Assembly (NCBI GenBank): GCA_020634015.1
Contig: JACKCN010000003.1
Location: 310,001-374,000 of the forward strand
DNA length: 64,000 nucleotides
DNA from: Candidatus Delongbacteria bacterium
GTDB taxonomy: Bacteria; CAIWAD01
Direction: 5' to 3'
In this document: one piece after another, positions 1 to 8,957 of the stretch
Layout: each line of letters begins with the position of its first letter
Numbering within the stretch: the first letter of the stretch is position 1
Notes under the pieces: model-generated
The model's database searches: none
Told to the model about the DNA's origin: nothing
What the model saw: only the letters and a program-made list of their open reading frames with translations
Translations under genes and position numbers: made by a program

Positions 1-425
1 TTGGCCTCGGCGGGAATGGGCAGAATCATCAGGTACAGTGCCGTGAACAACACCAGCTGCACCACGGCGGGCACCACATTGCCCAGATGCTGGGCGTACT
101 TGAAGCGGAAATAGCTGGTGGGGTAGATGATGTAGCGGTTCAGGCCGCCATCGTAGATGTCCTGGGCAATGTCACCCAGGTGCTCGGCCCCACGCACCAG
201 CTTGCCCACCAGGATCGCCAGCACGTAGTACAGGATCATCATCCCGAAAGTCCAGCCACGGATCGTCGTCTGGCCACTTTCCCGGTACAGGGCCTGCCAG
301 AGGAAGTACATCACTCCGTAGTGGGCCACGAAACCCAGCACCGAGTTGATCCAGAAGTCGGCGCGGTAGCTCATCAGCTTGCGCGCTTCCAGGCTGAAGA
401 CCGAAAGGAAGAGGGCCGGACTCAC
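1..425 (-). CDS. ABC-2 type transporter permease, 3' end cut off by window edge
   Basis: This is the inner-membrane permease of an ABC exporter whose ATPase lies immediately upstream. The frame opens with GTG at 425-423, overlapping the TGA of the ATPase gene (GTGA), which suggests translational coupling, and runs off the left edge after about 141 residues. The visible N-terminus has a short cytoplasmic helix (EARKLMSYRADFW) followed by hydrophobic segments around residues 25-45, 60-75 and 120-140. This fits the PF06182-type ABC-2 permeases that pair with NatA/viologen-exporter-like ATPases. That family usually has two permease genes, so a second one probably lies beyond the edge. The substrate cannot be told. 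Confidence 0.75.
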   Translation of the reverse strand, partial: MSPALFLSVFSLEARKLMSYRADFWINSVLGFVAHYGVMYFLWQALYRESGQTTIRGWTFGMMILYYVLAILVGKLVRGAEHLGDIAQDIYDGGLNRYIIYPTSYFRFKYAQHLGNVVPAVVQLVLFTALYLMILPIPAEA

Positions 426-1417
426 TGACGCACCGCCGTGGTCTCGTTGAAGATCTGCTCGATGACCGTGCCGATGTCCACTTCCTCGATGTTGAGGTCG
501 GCCACTGGCCAGCCGCTGAGCAGCTGCTGGGCCACCGCCGTCACACGCGAACGGTCCACCTTGACCCTAATCACATCGGGGCCGCTCTCCTGTACCTCGC
601 CTTGCAGACTGGCGGGGTCGGGCAGTTCCTCTCCGGCTTCGAGGGGGCGCAGGTGCGCCACCACCAGCTTGTGGTTGGCGTAGCTGCGCACCACCTGATC
701 CAGCGGGCCGTCGTACACGAAGGACCCGTCGCGGATGATGATGATGCGCTGGCAGAGCCGTTCGATGTCTTCCATATAGTGGCTGGTGAGAATCATCGCC
801 GGGCGATGCTGCTCGCGGTACTGCAGCAGGAAATCGCGAATCGCGCGCTGGGCACCCAGATCCAGGCCAATGGTGGGTTCGTCCAGAAACACCACCCGCG
901 GGCGATGCAGCAGGGCGGCGATCAGCTCCATCTTCATCCGCTCGCCCAGCGAGAGACGACGGATCTGGAAGTTGATCTCGCCCTTCACGCGCAGGGCATC
1001 GCAGAGCCAGTCCAGTGTCTCACGGTACTGTGCCTCGGGAATCTGGTAGATCTCGCGCAGCAGCAGGAAACAATCGGCGGCGGGCAGATCCCACCAGAGC
1101 TGGGCCTTCTGGCCCATGATCAGCGCAATCCGGCGGCGGAACTCGTTGTCGCGCTTCCAGGGGTCGTGACCCAGCACCGACATGCTGCCGGCCGTGGGAT
1201 GGATGATGCCCGAGAGCATCTTCACCAGGGTGGTCTTGCCCGCGCCGTTGGCTCCCACCAGTCCCACGATTTCCCCCTCGCCGATCGAGAAGCTGACATC
1301 GCGCACGGCGTGTTTCACCACCCGGTCCCGCACGAAGAGTGAGCGGATGCTGCCCAGCAGGCCCGGTTGCTTGCGGTGAACCACAAAGTCCTTGCTGAGA
1401 TTGCGGACCTCGATCAT
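422..1417 (-). CDS. ABC transporter ATP-binding protein (ABC-2 exporter)
   Basis: This is the nucleotide-binding subunit of an exporter, 331 residues. It has Walker A GANGAGKT at 55-62, a Q-loop glutamine near 103, signature LSLGE at 155-159, Walker B VVFLDE at 175-180 and the switch histidine at 213 (TSHYMED). The extra C-terminal ~90 residues are typical of drug/Na+/viologen-type exporters. I chose the internal start MIEVRNLSK because the upstream extension is not family-like and overlaps a hairpin. It drives the permease gene that overlaps its stop codon. The function as an exporter is family knowledge; the substrate is unknown. Confidence 0.9.
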   Translation of the reverse strand: MIEVRNLSKDFVVHRKQPGLLGSIRSLFVRDRVVKHAVRDVSFSIGEGEIVGLVGANGAGKTTLVKMLSGIIHPTAGSMSVLGHDPWKRDNEFRRRIALIMGQKAQLWWDLPAADCFLLLREIYQIPEAQYRETLDWLCDALRVKGEINFQIRRLSLGERMKMELIAALLHRPRVVFLDEPTIGLDLGAQRAIRDFLLQYREQHRPAMILTSHYMEDIERLCQRIIIIRDGSFVYDGPLDQVVRSYANHKLVVAHLRPLEAGEELPDPASLQGEVQESGPDVIRVKVDRSRVTAVAQQLLSGWPVADLNIEEVDIGTVIEQIFNETTAVRQ

Positions 1418-1443
1418 GGGAGATTTCCGTTCTGAAATGACAA

Positions 1444-1460
1444 ACGCCCCGCAAGGGCGT
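1444..1460 (-). other. Short GC hairpin in the leader of the ABC exporter operon
   Basis: A 6-bp perfect stem (acgccc / gggcgt, loop cgcaa) lies about 27 bases upstream of the chosen ATPase start and is followed on the minus strand by TTTGTCATTT. It could be a weak attenuator or terminator upstream of the ABC operon, or chance. Confidence 0.3.
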
Positions 1461-1568
1461 GCATCGGGCGAAGGCGGATGACACACACGCGCTGCGCGCG
1501 AGTCGCGCAGGCGAAGCGCTCAATGTGCGGATTCGCCAGTGGTGCGGCAAGTCGGAAAACAGACGGAG

Positions 1569-1601
1569 AAAACCCCCGGTCGCGTGGGCGATCGGGGGTT
1601 T
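1569..1601 (-). terminator. Intrinsic terminator after the chemotaxis receptor gene
   Basis: A 9-bp perfect stem (aaacccccg at 1570-1578 with cgggggttt at 1593-1601), followed on the minus strand by TTTT, lies about 45 bases past the stop of the methyl-accepting chemotaxis gene. Confidence 0.75.
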
Positions 1602-1644
1602 GGGGTCGTGATCTGCGCCGGTGCTTCGCGGCGGTGCGCACGGC

Positions 1645-3504
1645 TCAGAAGCTGAACTGTCGCACCAGCTGTTCCAGGGCGGCGGACATTTCCGACATCT
1701 GGCGGGCCGCACTCATGGTGTTGGTCGCGCCTTCCGTGGTCGACTGGGCGGCGTCGGTCACCGAGTTCATGTTTGCCGCGATGGTCGTGCTGCCCTGGGC
1801 GGCCATGGTCACGTTGCGGCCGATCTCGGAGGTGGTCACGCTCTGCTCCTCGATGGCACTGGCGATGCTGTTCTGCAGGTCGCTGATTTCCGTGATGATG
1901 GCCGAGATCTGTGAAATGGCTTCAATGGCGTGTCCCGTATCGGACTGGATGTTGGCGATCTGGCGCCCCACATCCTCAGTGGCCTTGGCGGTTTCCTTGG
2001 CCAGCTCCTTGACCTCGTTGGCCACCACGGCGAAGCCCTTGCCGGCTTCTCCCGCGCGGGCAGCCTCGATGGTGGCGTTCAGCGCCAGCAGGTTGGTCTG
2101 TTCGGCGATGCCCGTGATGATCTTGATCACCTTGCCGATTTCCGCGCTGCTTTCGCCCAGCTTGCCAATGGTGCCCGTCGTGTCCCTGGCCGTGTTCACC
2201 GCCGTGGAGGCGATCCGCGCGGCCTTGGAGGCGTTCTGGGAGATCTCCTGGATGCTGGCGCCCATCTCGGTGGTGGCGGAGGCCACGGTCTGGATGTTCT
2301 CATCCACTTCGCGGGTCGCGCCGGCGGCACTTTCAGCTTCGCGCGACGCGGTTTCGGCATTGCCACTCATGGCTTCGCTGACTTCCATCAGCTGGCCCGA
2401 GCTGCGATGCAGGCTTTCGGCCGTGTTGGCCACCTTCTCGATGGTGCCGCGCAGGTTCACCACGGTGCGGTTGAATCCATTGAAGAGGCGCGTGAATTCA
2501 TCATTCTGGGTGTTCACCAGGTTGATGGTCAGACTGCCGTCGGCCACCTGGTCCATTGCGTGCAGCAGTTCCTCGATCTGGGCCTGCATGTACTCCTGCT
2601 GGCGCAGGATTTCCTGGCGGGCCGATTCCGCATCGTTGGCGGCCTGCTCGGCCAGACGGGCCTTGTCCGCGGTTTCCTGCTGCTGCGTTTCCACCTGGCC
2701 CAGCGCATCCTCGGCCAGTCGGGTCTTCTGGGCGCTTTCCTCGAGCGCCTCCTGGATCTTCAGCACCATCTTGTTGAAGGCGTCGCCCACGCTCTGCAGT
2801 TCATCGCCCGTGAGCACCGAGACCTGGACCTCGGTATCACCCTCGGCCACCTTGTTGGCCGCTTCTTCCAGCACTTTCAAGGGTCTGGAAATGCGGTCGG
2901 CGATCTTGGCGAAGGCGAAGGTTCCAAAGATCAGTATCAATGCGCTGATCCCGATCGAGAGCCAACGGATCGAGGCGACATCGCTGCTCAGCTGACTTCG
3001 ATCCAGACTCAACACCATGGTGCCCAGACGTTCGTCTCCGCTTGTCACGGGTGCCAGAGCCACCAGATACTCATCCAGCATCAGCAGTTCCTGCGCGGAA
3101 CCCTTGGATATCTTTTCGAGAGCCGGTGCGATCGCGGTCATGCAACTGGCGATCCGGGCGGGGTCCAGCTCGTCGGATACATCGGCCGCTTCATCGTGTT
3201 GCCGGTAGCTGACGAAACACGCGTTCTGCGCGTCCAGCACCATGCCCCAGCTCAGATCGTCGATGCTGCGCAGTCCATGCAGGCTCTCCTTGACCACCGA
3301 GGGGTCCTCGAAGATCAGCCCGGCTTCGGCATTCACGGCCATCAGGTGTGCCACGGCCACAACCTTGTCCTGCATGTAGTGCACCATGGATTTCTTCTGT
3401 CGCCATGGAAAGAATACCGACATGAAGACGGCCACCAGCAGCAGGACGCCTCCTGTGGCGCTGACCAGTTTCGTGCGGATCTGAGCTTTGTGCTGAGCGT
3501 TCAT
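1645..3504 (-). CDS. Methyl-accepting chemotaxis protein
   Basis: This is a membrane chemoreceptor of 619 residues. TM1 is at about 14-34, a periplasmic sensor of about 145 residues follows, TM2 is at 181-201 (WLSIGISALILIFGTFAFAK) and a HAMP domain at about 201-253. A long coiled coil with a second HAMP-like stretch (about 305-360) leads to the signalling hairpin. The conserved tip is at about 467-495 (AEQTNLLALNATIEAARAG...GKGFAVVA) and would bind CheA/CheW. It ends QLVRQFSF with no NWETF-like CheR tether. The ligand is unknown. No che genes are in view. It lies downstream of a YfiR-like gene on the same strand, separated by a terminator-like hairpin. Confidence 0.93.
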   Translation of the reverse strand: MNAQHKAQIRTKLVSATGGVLLLVAVFMSVFFPWRQKKSMVHYMQDKVVAVAHLMAVNAEAGLIFEDPSVVKESLHGLRSIDDLSWGMVLDAQNACFVSYRQHDEAADVSDELDPARIASCMTAIAPALEKISKGSAQELLMLDEYLVALAPVTSGDERLGTMVLSLDRSQLSSDVASIRWLSIGISALILIFGTFAFAKIADRISRPLKVLEEAANKVAEGDTEVQVSVLTGDELQSVGDAFNKMVLKIQEALEESAQKTRLAEDALGQVETQQQETADKARLAEQAANDAESARQEILRQQEYMQAQIEELLHAMDQVADGSLTINLVNTQNDEFTRLFNGFNRTVVNLRGTIEKVANTAESLHRSSGQLMEVSEAMSGNAETASREAESAAGATREVDENIQTVASATTEMGASIQEISQNASKAARIASTAVNTARDTTGTIGKLGESSAEIGKVIKIITGIAEQTNLLALNATIEAARAGEAGKGFAVVANEVKELAKETAKATEDVGRQIANIQSDTGHAIEAISQISAIITEISDLQNSIASAIEEQSVTTSEIGRNVTMAAQGSTTIAANMNSVTDAAQSTTEGATNTMSAARQMSEMSAALEQLVRQFSF

Positions 3505-3660
3505 CTCATGCCCTGTTCTTGCTTGCCTTGCCTGATTGGATCCTGAGGGCAGTGACCTCAGGCAAGGATCATATCGGAGGATCCCCCGGTGTGATTCTGT
3601 CTGGGCGGATGAATGTTCGGGAGAATTTTCAGGCAGCGCGGGGGAGACGAGTTCGAGGAC

Positions 3661-3692
3661 TCAATGTAAAGAGGCACCGATGGGTGCCCCTT
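3661..3692 (-). terminator. Terminator-like hairpin after the YfiR-like gene
   Basis: The arms agaggcacc (3670-3678) and ggtgcccct (3683-3691) form a 9-bp stem with one G-T pair. On the minus strand it is followed by TTAC, so the U-tract is weak. It lies between the YfiR-like gene and the chemoreceptor gene and may only partly stop transcription. Confidence 0.5.
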
Positions 3693-3728
3693 GGGGGTTC
3701 AGGATCATGGGTGGGTCTGGAGCGGAGG

Positions 3729-4259
3729 TCAGCCGACCACCGTTGCCAGTTTGAGCAGCTTGCTGGAAAATTCGTGCTGCTCCTGGGACAGGCGTCCCTG
3801 ATGGATCAGGATGCTGGGTTTGCCATTGGCCTCGCCGATGGCCACGCTGACAGTGCCACTGTTGACGAAATCGGGGACCCCGCTGACGCTCAGCTTGCCG
3901 CTGCCATCAATGACGGACTTGGCATCGGCGGTTCCGGGAGCCAGATAGATCACATCGTAGTTGGCCAGCTTTGATTCCAGATCATCCATCCGGACCAGTT
4001 CGGCGCTGACTCCATTGCTGCCGAACTCACGGACCACTTCGTCGGCCATCAGCTGGCTTTCGGAATTGTAAACCACGCCCACGGAAAAACTGACTTTCTT
4101 GCTCAGAGCCTGGTCAAAGCCCACGACTTTCTTGAGAATCATGGCCTGCAGCTTTGCTGGAATGGGCATGTCATCAACGACCGCCCAGGCAGAACTCGCC
4201 GCCAGGCAGAACAGCACGGTGATGGATGCCAGAACTCCCTTGCGAAAGCGCGTGCTCAT
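3729..4259 (-). CDS. YfiR-like (DUF4154) secreted protein
   Basis: A 176-residue protein with an N-terminal signal peptide (about 1-27, ending SSAWA). The body starts PIPAKLQAMILKKVVGF and ends with SSKLLKLATVV, which resembles the ends of YfiR/DUF4154 domains. YfiR in Pseudomonas is a periplasmic repressor of a diguanylate cyclase; whether this one does the same is unknown because no cyclase is adjacent. I chose the start at 4259 because GGAGGGG sits 6 bases upstream and the signal peptide begins properly (MSTRFRKG). It lies upstream of a chemoreceptor gene in the same direction. Confidence 0.65.
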   Translation of the reverse strand: MSTRFRKGVLASITVLFCLAASSAWAVVDDMPIPAKLQAMILKKVVGFDQALSKKVSFSVGVVYNSESQLMADEVVREFGSNGVSAELVRMDDLESKLANYDVIYLAPGTADAKSVIDGSGKLSVSGVPDFVNSGTVSVAIGEANGKPSILIHQGRLSQEQHEFSSKLLKLATVVG

Positions 4260-4402
4260 GATTGCCCCTCCTGCATGGACCAGAATTCGCGGCTGCAACC
4301 GTCCCCTGAGGAAATGGTTCCAGGGCTGTATCGGTCAACCTGCGGTGGATGTTTGCTGCATGAAATGGGAAGCGCGTGATTCCCGACGATGGGGCGAATA
4401 TG

Positions 4403-4424
4403 GAAAGGCCCCGTCACCGGGGCC
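4403..4424 (-). terminator. Intrinsic terminator after the RND efflux operon
   Basis: A 7-bp perfect GC stem (ggccccg 4407-4413 with cggggcc 4418-4424, loop tcac), followed on the minus strand by TTTCC, lies about 50 bases past the tolC-like stop codon. Confidence 0.75.
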
Positions 4425-4473
4425 AGTCATTTCTTGGGTCAGCACAACTTTCCTGCAGGCAGGCTGAAAGGCT

Positions 4474-5802
4474 TCAGTCGCTCAGGACTCGGTCCAGCAG
4501 CTGTCCACGCAGGCGCTCGATCCGCAGGCGGGCAAGGCTCCAGTCGGATTCGGTGCTCACCAGGCTGAGCCGCGCCGAGGCCAGGCTGACCTGAGCATCC
4601 CTGAAGTCCAGCGAGCTGGCGGCCCCCAGGGTGTATTGCTGGCGCAGCAGTTCCAGCTGGCGCCGTGCCACCTCAACGCGGGCTTGCGCCAGTTCCCGTT
4701 GCCGGTCGAGGGTGCGCCAGGCCTCCAGGGCGACCCGCATGCCGTTCTCCAGCTCCAGGCGGGTATCCTGCAGGCGCAGGGTGGCCTGCCGCGCCGCGAT
4801 CGTCGCCCGTTGGCGGGTCACGCTGGATTGACCGCCCGTGTACAGATCCCAGTTCAGGCTCAGGCCCGCCGTGGCCGAACGGCTGCCCAGCTGTGCCTGC
4901 CCGCCCTCCAGATACCAGCTTCGTGCGTCACGGTGAGACAGGCTGCCTGACAGATCCAGGCGCGGTACCAGACTGCCGCGGGCGGCCATGGAGCGTTGGT
5001 CGGCAATGCGGGCATCCAGCATGGCGATCTCGGCGGCCGGGCCCTGGGTGCTGGCCTGAATGCACAGTTCCGCATCGTCGGTTGCCAGCGCGGACAGCGC
5101 CAGGCTGTCGCCCGTGATGCAGACACTTCCTGCTGGGAGACCCAGCAAGGTTCCCAGTGTTGCCTGTGCGGCTCTCAGGGCCTGCTCCCGACCGAGCAGG
5201 GCGCTGCGGTCGGCGTTCAGCGCCAACTCGGCGTTGAGCAGCGCCTGGGGTGAAATCGCGCCCAGCGCCCGTCGCAGGCTGTCCTGCTGGTAGCGTTCGC
5301 GGGAAATCAGCGCGCTCTCCCGGGCGATGTCCACTCCGCGCTCCGCCTCACGCAGGGCGTGCCAGCCCTGAAGTGCTTCCAGAGCCAGATTCTCGGCCTC
5401 GATGAAGGCCAGGGTCCGTGCGCGTGTCGCCTCGGCCGTGGCACGGCGCGAATCGGCCAACCCGGCCAGCCCGCGGAACAGGGTCCAGTTCAGATTCAGC
5501 GACGCCGTGCCGGTTTGTGAGTTCAGGTCGTCATGGCTGCCGGAGGACAGGGTGCGGCCCGCGTTGAGACCTGCAGTCGCCGAGAGTGTCGGCAGAAAGG
5601 GAGTGCGACCCAGAGCGAACCCCTTGTCCGCGGACAGAGAATCCAGCTGGATCACGAGACCGCGCGGACCCTGTTCCAGAGCCAGCCGCGCCGTTTCCCG
5701 CGCGGAGAGTGGAGTGCCATCGTGGAACACGGCCGCGGCCAGGGTCGTTGCCGGCACCAGGGCCAGAACCAGCAGGCGCGAGATGCATCGGATCGGGTTC
5801 AT
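4474..5802 (-). CDS. TolC-family outer-membrane efflux protein
   Basis: This is the outer-membrane channel of a tripartite pump, 442 residues, the last gene of the operon. It has a signal peptide (about 1-23, ending TTLAAA). Two similar helical halves follow, as in TolC/OEP proteins: the segments around SLNLNWTLFRGLAGLADS and LSLNWDLYTGGQSSVTRQ are the paired hairpins typical of the duplicated fold. Its ATG overlaps the pump stop codon (ATGA), indicating coupled translation. The role is to carry substrate from the periplasm to outside. Substrate unknown. Confidence 0.88.
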   Translation of the reverse strand: MNPIRCISRLLVLALVPATTLAAAVFHDGTPLSARETARLALEQGPRGLVIQLDSLSADKGFALGRTPFLPTLSATAGLNAGRTLSSGSHDDLNSQTGTASLNLNWTLFRGLAGLADSRRATAEATRARTLAFIEAENLALEALQGWHALREAERGVDIARESALISRERYQQDSLRRALGAISPQALLNAELALNADRSALLGREQALRAAQATLGTLLGLPAGSVCITGDSLALSALATDDAELCIQASTQGPAAEIAMLDARIADQRSMAARGSLVPRLDLSGSLSHRDARSWYLEGGQAQLGSRSATAGLSLNWDLYTGGQSSVTRQRATIAARQATLRLQDTRLELENGMRVALEAWRTLDRQRELAQARVEVARRQLELLRQQYTLGAASSLDFRDAQVSLASARLSLVSTESDWSLARLRIERLRGQLLDRVLSD

Positions 5803-8800
5803 GCCAGCTCCTCCGTCTCCAGTTCCAGCACCGAGGGCTCGAGGGCTTCCGGGGGTGGAGTGCGTCCGTCAAGGCGTGCCCAGATCTGTCTCACATTGTT
5901 CAGTGCCAGGAATCCGCAGGGCAGTACCAGCAGCAGGATCACGGTACCAAAGAGCAGGCCCCAGGCCACCGACACCGCCATGGGAATCAGGAACTGGGCC
6001 TGGCGGCTGGTTTCCAGCACCAGTGGGCCGAGTCCGAATGTGGTGGTCATGGTGGTGAGCAGAATCGGTCGCAGGCGGCTGAGTCCGGCCCCGTGGATCG
6101 CGTCAAGCAGCAGCATGCCCGACTTGAGATTGCGGTTGATCTGGTCCACGAAGACGATGCCGTCGTTGACGATGATGCCTGTCAGCGCGATGATGCCGTA
6201 CAGGGACAGCATGTTCAACTGGATGCCGTGCATCCAGTGTCCCAGCACCACACCGATCAGACTGAGGGGAATCAGCGAGAAGATCAGTCCAGCCTGCCCC
6301 CAGGAACGGAACACGAGCACCAGCAGCAGAAAGTTGGCCGCCAGGGCAATGCTGAAGGTCCGGCGAATCGAGGCCGCCTCCTTGGCCTGCTGGCGACTCT
6401 GTCCCTCGAAGGAGACTGTCACACCACGCGTACGTTCGGCCACGGCCTTGAACGCGGTTTCCTTGATGCCCTGAAGAATCGGCGGCAGGTCGGCACTCTC
6501 ATTGTTCAGGCTGGCTTCCAGCGTGATCAGGCGCTGACCATCCTGGTGCTGGATGCTGGTGATGCCCTTGCCCCAGGTGATGGTCACCAGATCACCAAGA
6601 CGGTGTATTCCGCCCGTGGGAGACGTGATGCGCATGTTCTGCAGCTCGCCGATGCTGGAGCGTTCCTTTTCACCATAACGCACCCAGACCTTCAGTTCGT
6701 TCTGGCCGCGCTGCAGACGCTGCGCCTGCAGACCGAAGTAGCCCTGTCGCACCTGGCTGGTCACATCACGCAGGGTATAGCCCAGGCTGCGGGCCTGGGG
6801 CTTGAGGCTCAGCACCAGTTCGCGGCGGCCTTCCTGATCGCTGTCGGTGATGTCCTTCAGATCATCCACCTGGTGCAGTTCTTCAAGCAGGATGTCACGC
6901 GCCAGCTCAAGCTGGGCCTGGTCGCGGCTGCGCAGACTGATTGACACCGGCTTGCCGAATGTGCCCACGCGACCGAATGTGAGCGCGCGGGATCCCGGCA
7001 CATCTCCCACGCGATCACGGATGCGGTTGGCGATGACATAGGAATCCATGTTGCGCTGCTCGGTGGGCAGCAGCAGCACGTTCAGCTTGCCCGCATTGGC
7101 GCCGTTGCCGCCCAGATCGTTGCTGCCCATGGTGCGCGTCACACCCGTGATCACCATCTGGCTGTCGGGCCGTGAGGCCGACAGTTCGCGATTGACCTCG
7201 GCCACAGCCTCTTCGATGCGCTGCAACTGGCGCTCGGTTTCCACTTCCTGACTGCCACTGCTGAGGGTCAGGTTCACGGGGAAATTGTCGCCATCGATGA
7301 ACGGGAAGAATGTGAGACCGACCTGGCCACCGCGCACCATTCCGAAGATCACCATCAGCATCGCGGCCGGAAAACAGAGCGTCAGCATGGGATTGCGCAA
7401 CGCCCATTTGAGCAGGGGGCTGTAAAGCCTGACCGTGATGTACCGGATGAATCCTTCCACGCGACGGCGCACGGGATTGACCGTGGCGCCCTTGCGCAGA
7501 CTCTTCGAGTGGGCCAGGTGAGCAGGCAGGATCAGGAAGGATTCGATCAGGCTGAACGCCAGGCAGGCGATCACGACCAGAGCGACCTGCCAGATGAACT
7601 TGCCCAGATTGCCGTCCAGGAAGAAGAAGGGCGTGAAGGCGATGATCGTGGTCGAGACGCTGGTCAGCACGGGCCAGATCATCTCCAGGGTGCCTTCGAT
7701 GGCGGCCTTGATCGGCGGCGCGCCACGCTCGTGATGCGCGAAGATGTTCTCCGAGACCACGATCGCATCATCCACCAGGATACCCACCACGATGATCATG
7801 CCGAAGAGACTGATCACGTTGATGGTGATGGGGACCAGACCCGCGATGATGAACATGCCGAAGAACGAGAACGGCACACCCAGCGCGACCCAGAAGGACA
7901 CATGGATGTTGAGGAAGAACCAGAGGCAGATCACCACCAGGGTCAGCCCGAAGAGGCCGTTCTTGATCAGCAGATTCAGGCGGTCCTTGAGATTCAGGGT
8001 GCGGTCGTCGATGGCGCGGGCCTGGACCGGCAGGCCCTGATCATTGAACAGGGCCACCTGCTCGTGGCAGATCTCGGCCACTTCCAGAATGTCCTCGCTG
8101 ATCGTCTTGTCCACGTTGACCAGCACGGCGGGCTTGCCATCGTGATGCACGCGCTTGGGGTTGTCCTCCCAGCGCTCCTGGACGCGCGCCACCTGTTCCA
8201 GCCGGACCACAGCACCACCTGTGTTGCCCCGCACGGGCAGGTCCAGGAAATCCGTGACCTGATATCCACGCCCGAGGGCCCGGATCAGGTACTCTTCCTT
8301 GCGCGTGTCCAGCTTGCCGCCCGTCAGATTGACGTTGCCGCCGGACACAGCCGCGGCCACCTGCGAGAAGGTCAGGCCGTAGCGCCGCAGGCTTTCTTCG
8401 CTGACTTCGATCGAGATCTCCCGCTCGGGCAGTCCTTCCAGCACGACCTGGGAAATGCCCGGCTGCTCCAGCAGGCGATCACGGAAATCCTCGGCCAGAT
8501 CCTTGAGCGTGGCGTGATCCGCGGGGCCGTACAGCGCAATGCTGATTGCCCGGCCGCGGAAGCGCTGTTCGAAGATCACCGGCTTCTCGGCGTCCTCGGG
8601 CAGGGCCGTGATCTGATCGATGGCATTCTTGATGTCGGCCAGCACGCGGTCCTTGTCGCTGCCCTTCTGCACCTCGACCGTCAGCGAGGCCAGGTTCTCG
8701 TTGGCCACACTCGTGATCCGTTCGACTCCGTCCAGTCCCTCGAGTGTCTGCTCCAGGCGCAACACGATGCCCTCTTCCACCTCCTCGGGCGAAGCGCCCG

Positions 8801-8957
8801 GGAACGGAACCTGGATCGTGATCGTGTCCGGCCGGATCTCGGGGAAGACCGAACTGTTCATGCTGAGCATGAAGATCAGGCCCGCAGCGAAGACCACCAG
8901 CATCAGCACGTTGCTCCAGATCGGGTAGCGGATGAAACCGCTGATGATCCCTCTCAT
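5799..8957 (-). CDS. RND efflux pump inner-membrane permease (AcrB/HAE1-like)
   Basis: A full-length RND pump of 1052 residues, close to AcrB length. The N-terminus has TM1 at about 12-32, then the porter domain. TM4 carries the proton-relay aspartate pair in VGILVDDAIVVSEN (about 391-404). The second half repeats the arrangement and has TGIIVNDGIVFVDQ at the equivalent position. The gene overlaps both neighbours by four bases (ATGA), so adaptor, pump and channel are probably made together. It would drive export of drugs, lipids or metals using the proton gradient. The motif fits the hydrophobe/amphiphile branch better than heavy-metal CusA pumps, but the substrate is not certain. Confidence 0.93.
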   Translation of the reverse strand: MRGIISGFIRYPIWSNVLMLVVFAAGLIFMLSMNSSVFPEIRPDTITIQVPFPGASPEEVEEGIVLRLEQTLEGLDGVERITSVANENLASLTVEVQKGSDKDRVLADIKNAIDQITALPEDAEKPVIFEQRFRGRAISIALYGPADHATLKDLAEDFRDRLLEQPGISQVVLEGLPEREISIEVSEESLRRYGLTFSQVAAAVSGGNVNLTGGKLDTRKEEYLIRALGRGYQVTDFLDLPVRGNTGGAVVRLEQVARVQERWEDNPKRVHHDGKPAVLVNVDKTISEDILEVAEICHEQVALFNDQGLPVQARAIDDRTLNLKDRLNLLIKNGLFGLTLVVICLWFFLNIHVSFWVALGVPFSFFGMFIIAGLVPITINVISLFGMIIVVGILVDDAIVVSENIFAHHERGAPPIKAAIEGTLEMIWPVLTSVSTTIIAFTPFFFLDGNLGKFIWQVALVVIACLAFSLIESFLILPAHLAHSKSLRKGATVNPVRRRVEGFIRYITVRLYSPLLKWALRNPMLTLCFPAAMLMVIFGMVRGGQVGLTFFPFIDGDNFPVNLTLSSGSQEVETERQLQRIEEAVAEVNRELSASRPDSQMVITGVTRTMGSNDLGGNGANAGKLNVLLLPTEQRNMDSYVIANRIRDRVGDVPGSRALTFGRVGTFGKPVSISLRSRDQAQLELARDILLEELHQVDDLKDITDSDQEGRRELVLSLKPQARSLGYTLRDVTSQVRQGYFGLQAQRLQRGQNELKVWVRYGEKERSSIGELQNMRITSPTGGIHRLGDLVTITWGKGITSIQHQDGQRLITLEASLNNESADLPPILQGIKETAFKAVAERTRGVTVSFEGQSRQQAKEAASIRRTFSIALAANFLLLVLVFRSWGQAGLIFSLIPLSLIGVVLGHWMHGIQLNMLSLYGIIALTGIIVNDGIVFVDQINRNLKSGMLLLDAIHGAGLSRLRPILLTTMTTTFGLGPLVLETSRQAQFLIPMAVSVAWGLLFGTVILLLVLPCGFLALNNVRQIWARLDGRTPPPEALEPSVLELETEELA

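Noticed and set aside
1930..3546. 538-codon open frame on the plus strand
   Set aside because: It is the shadow of the chemoreceptor gene on the other strand, rich in His and Gly and without domains.
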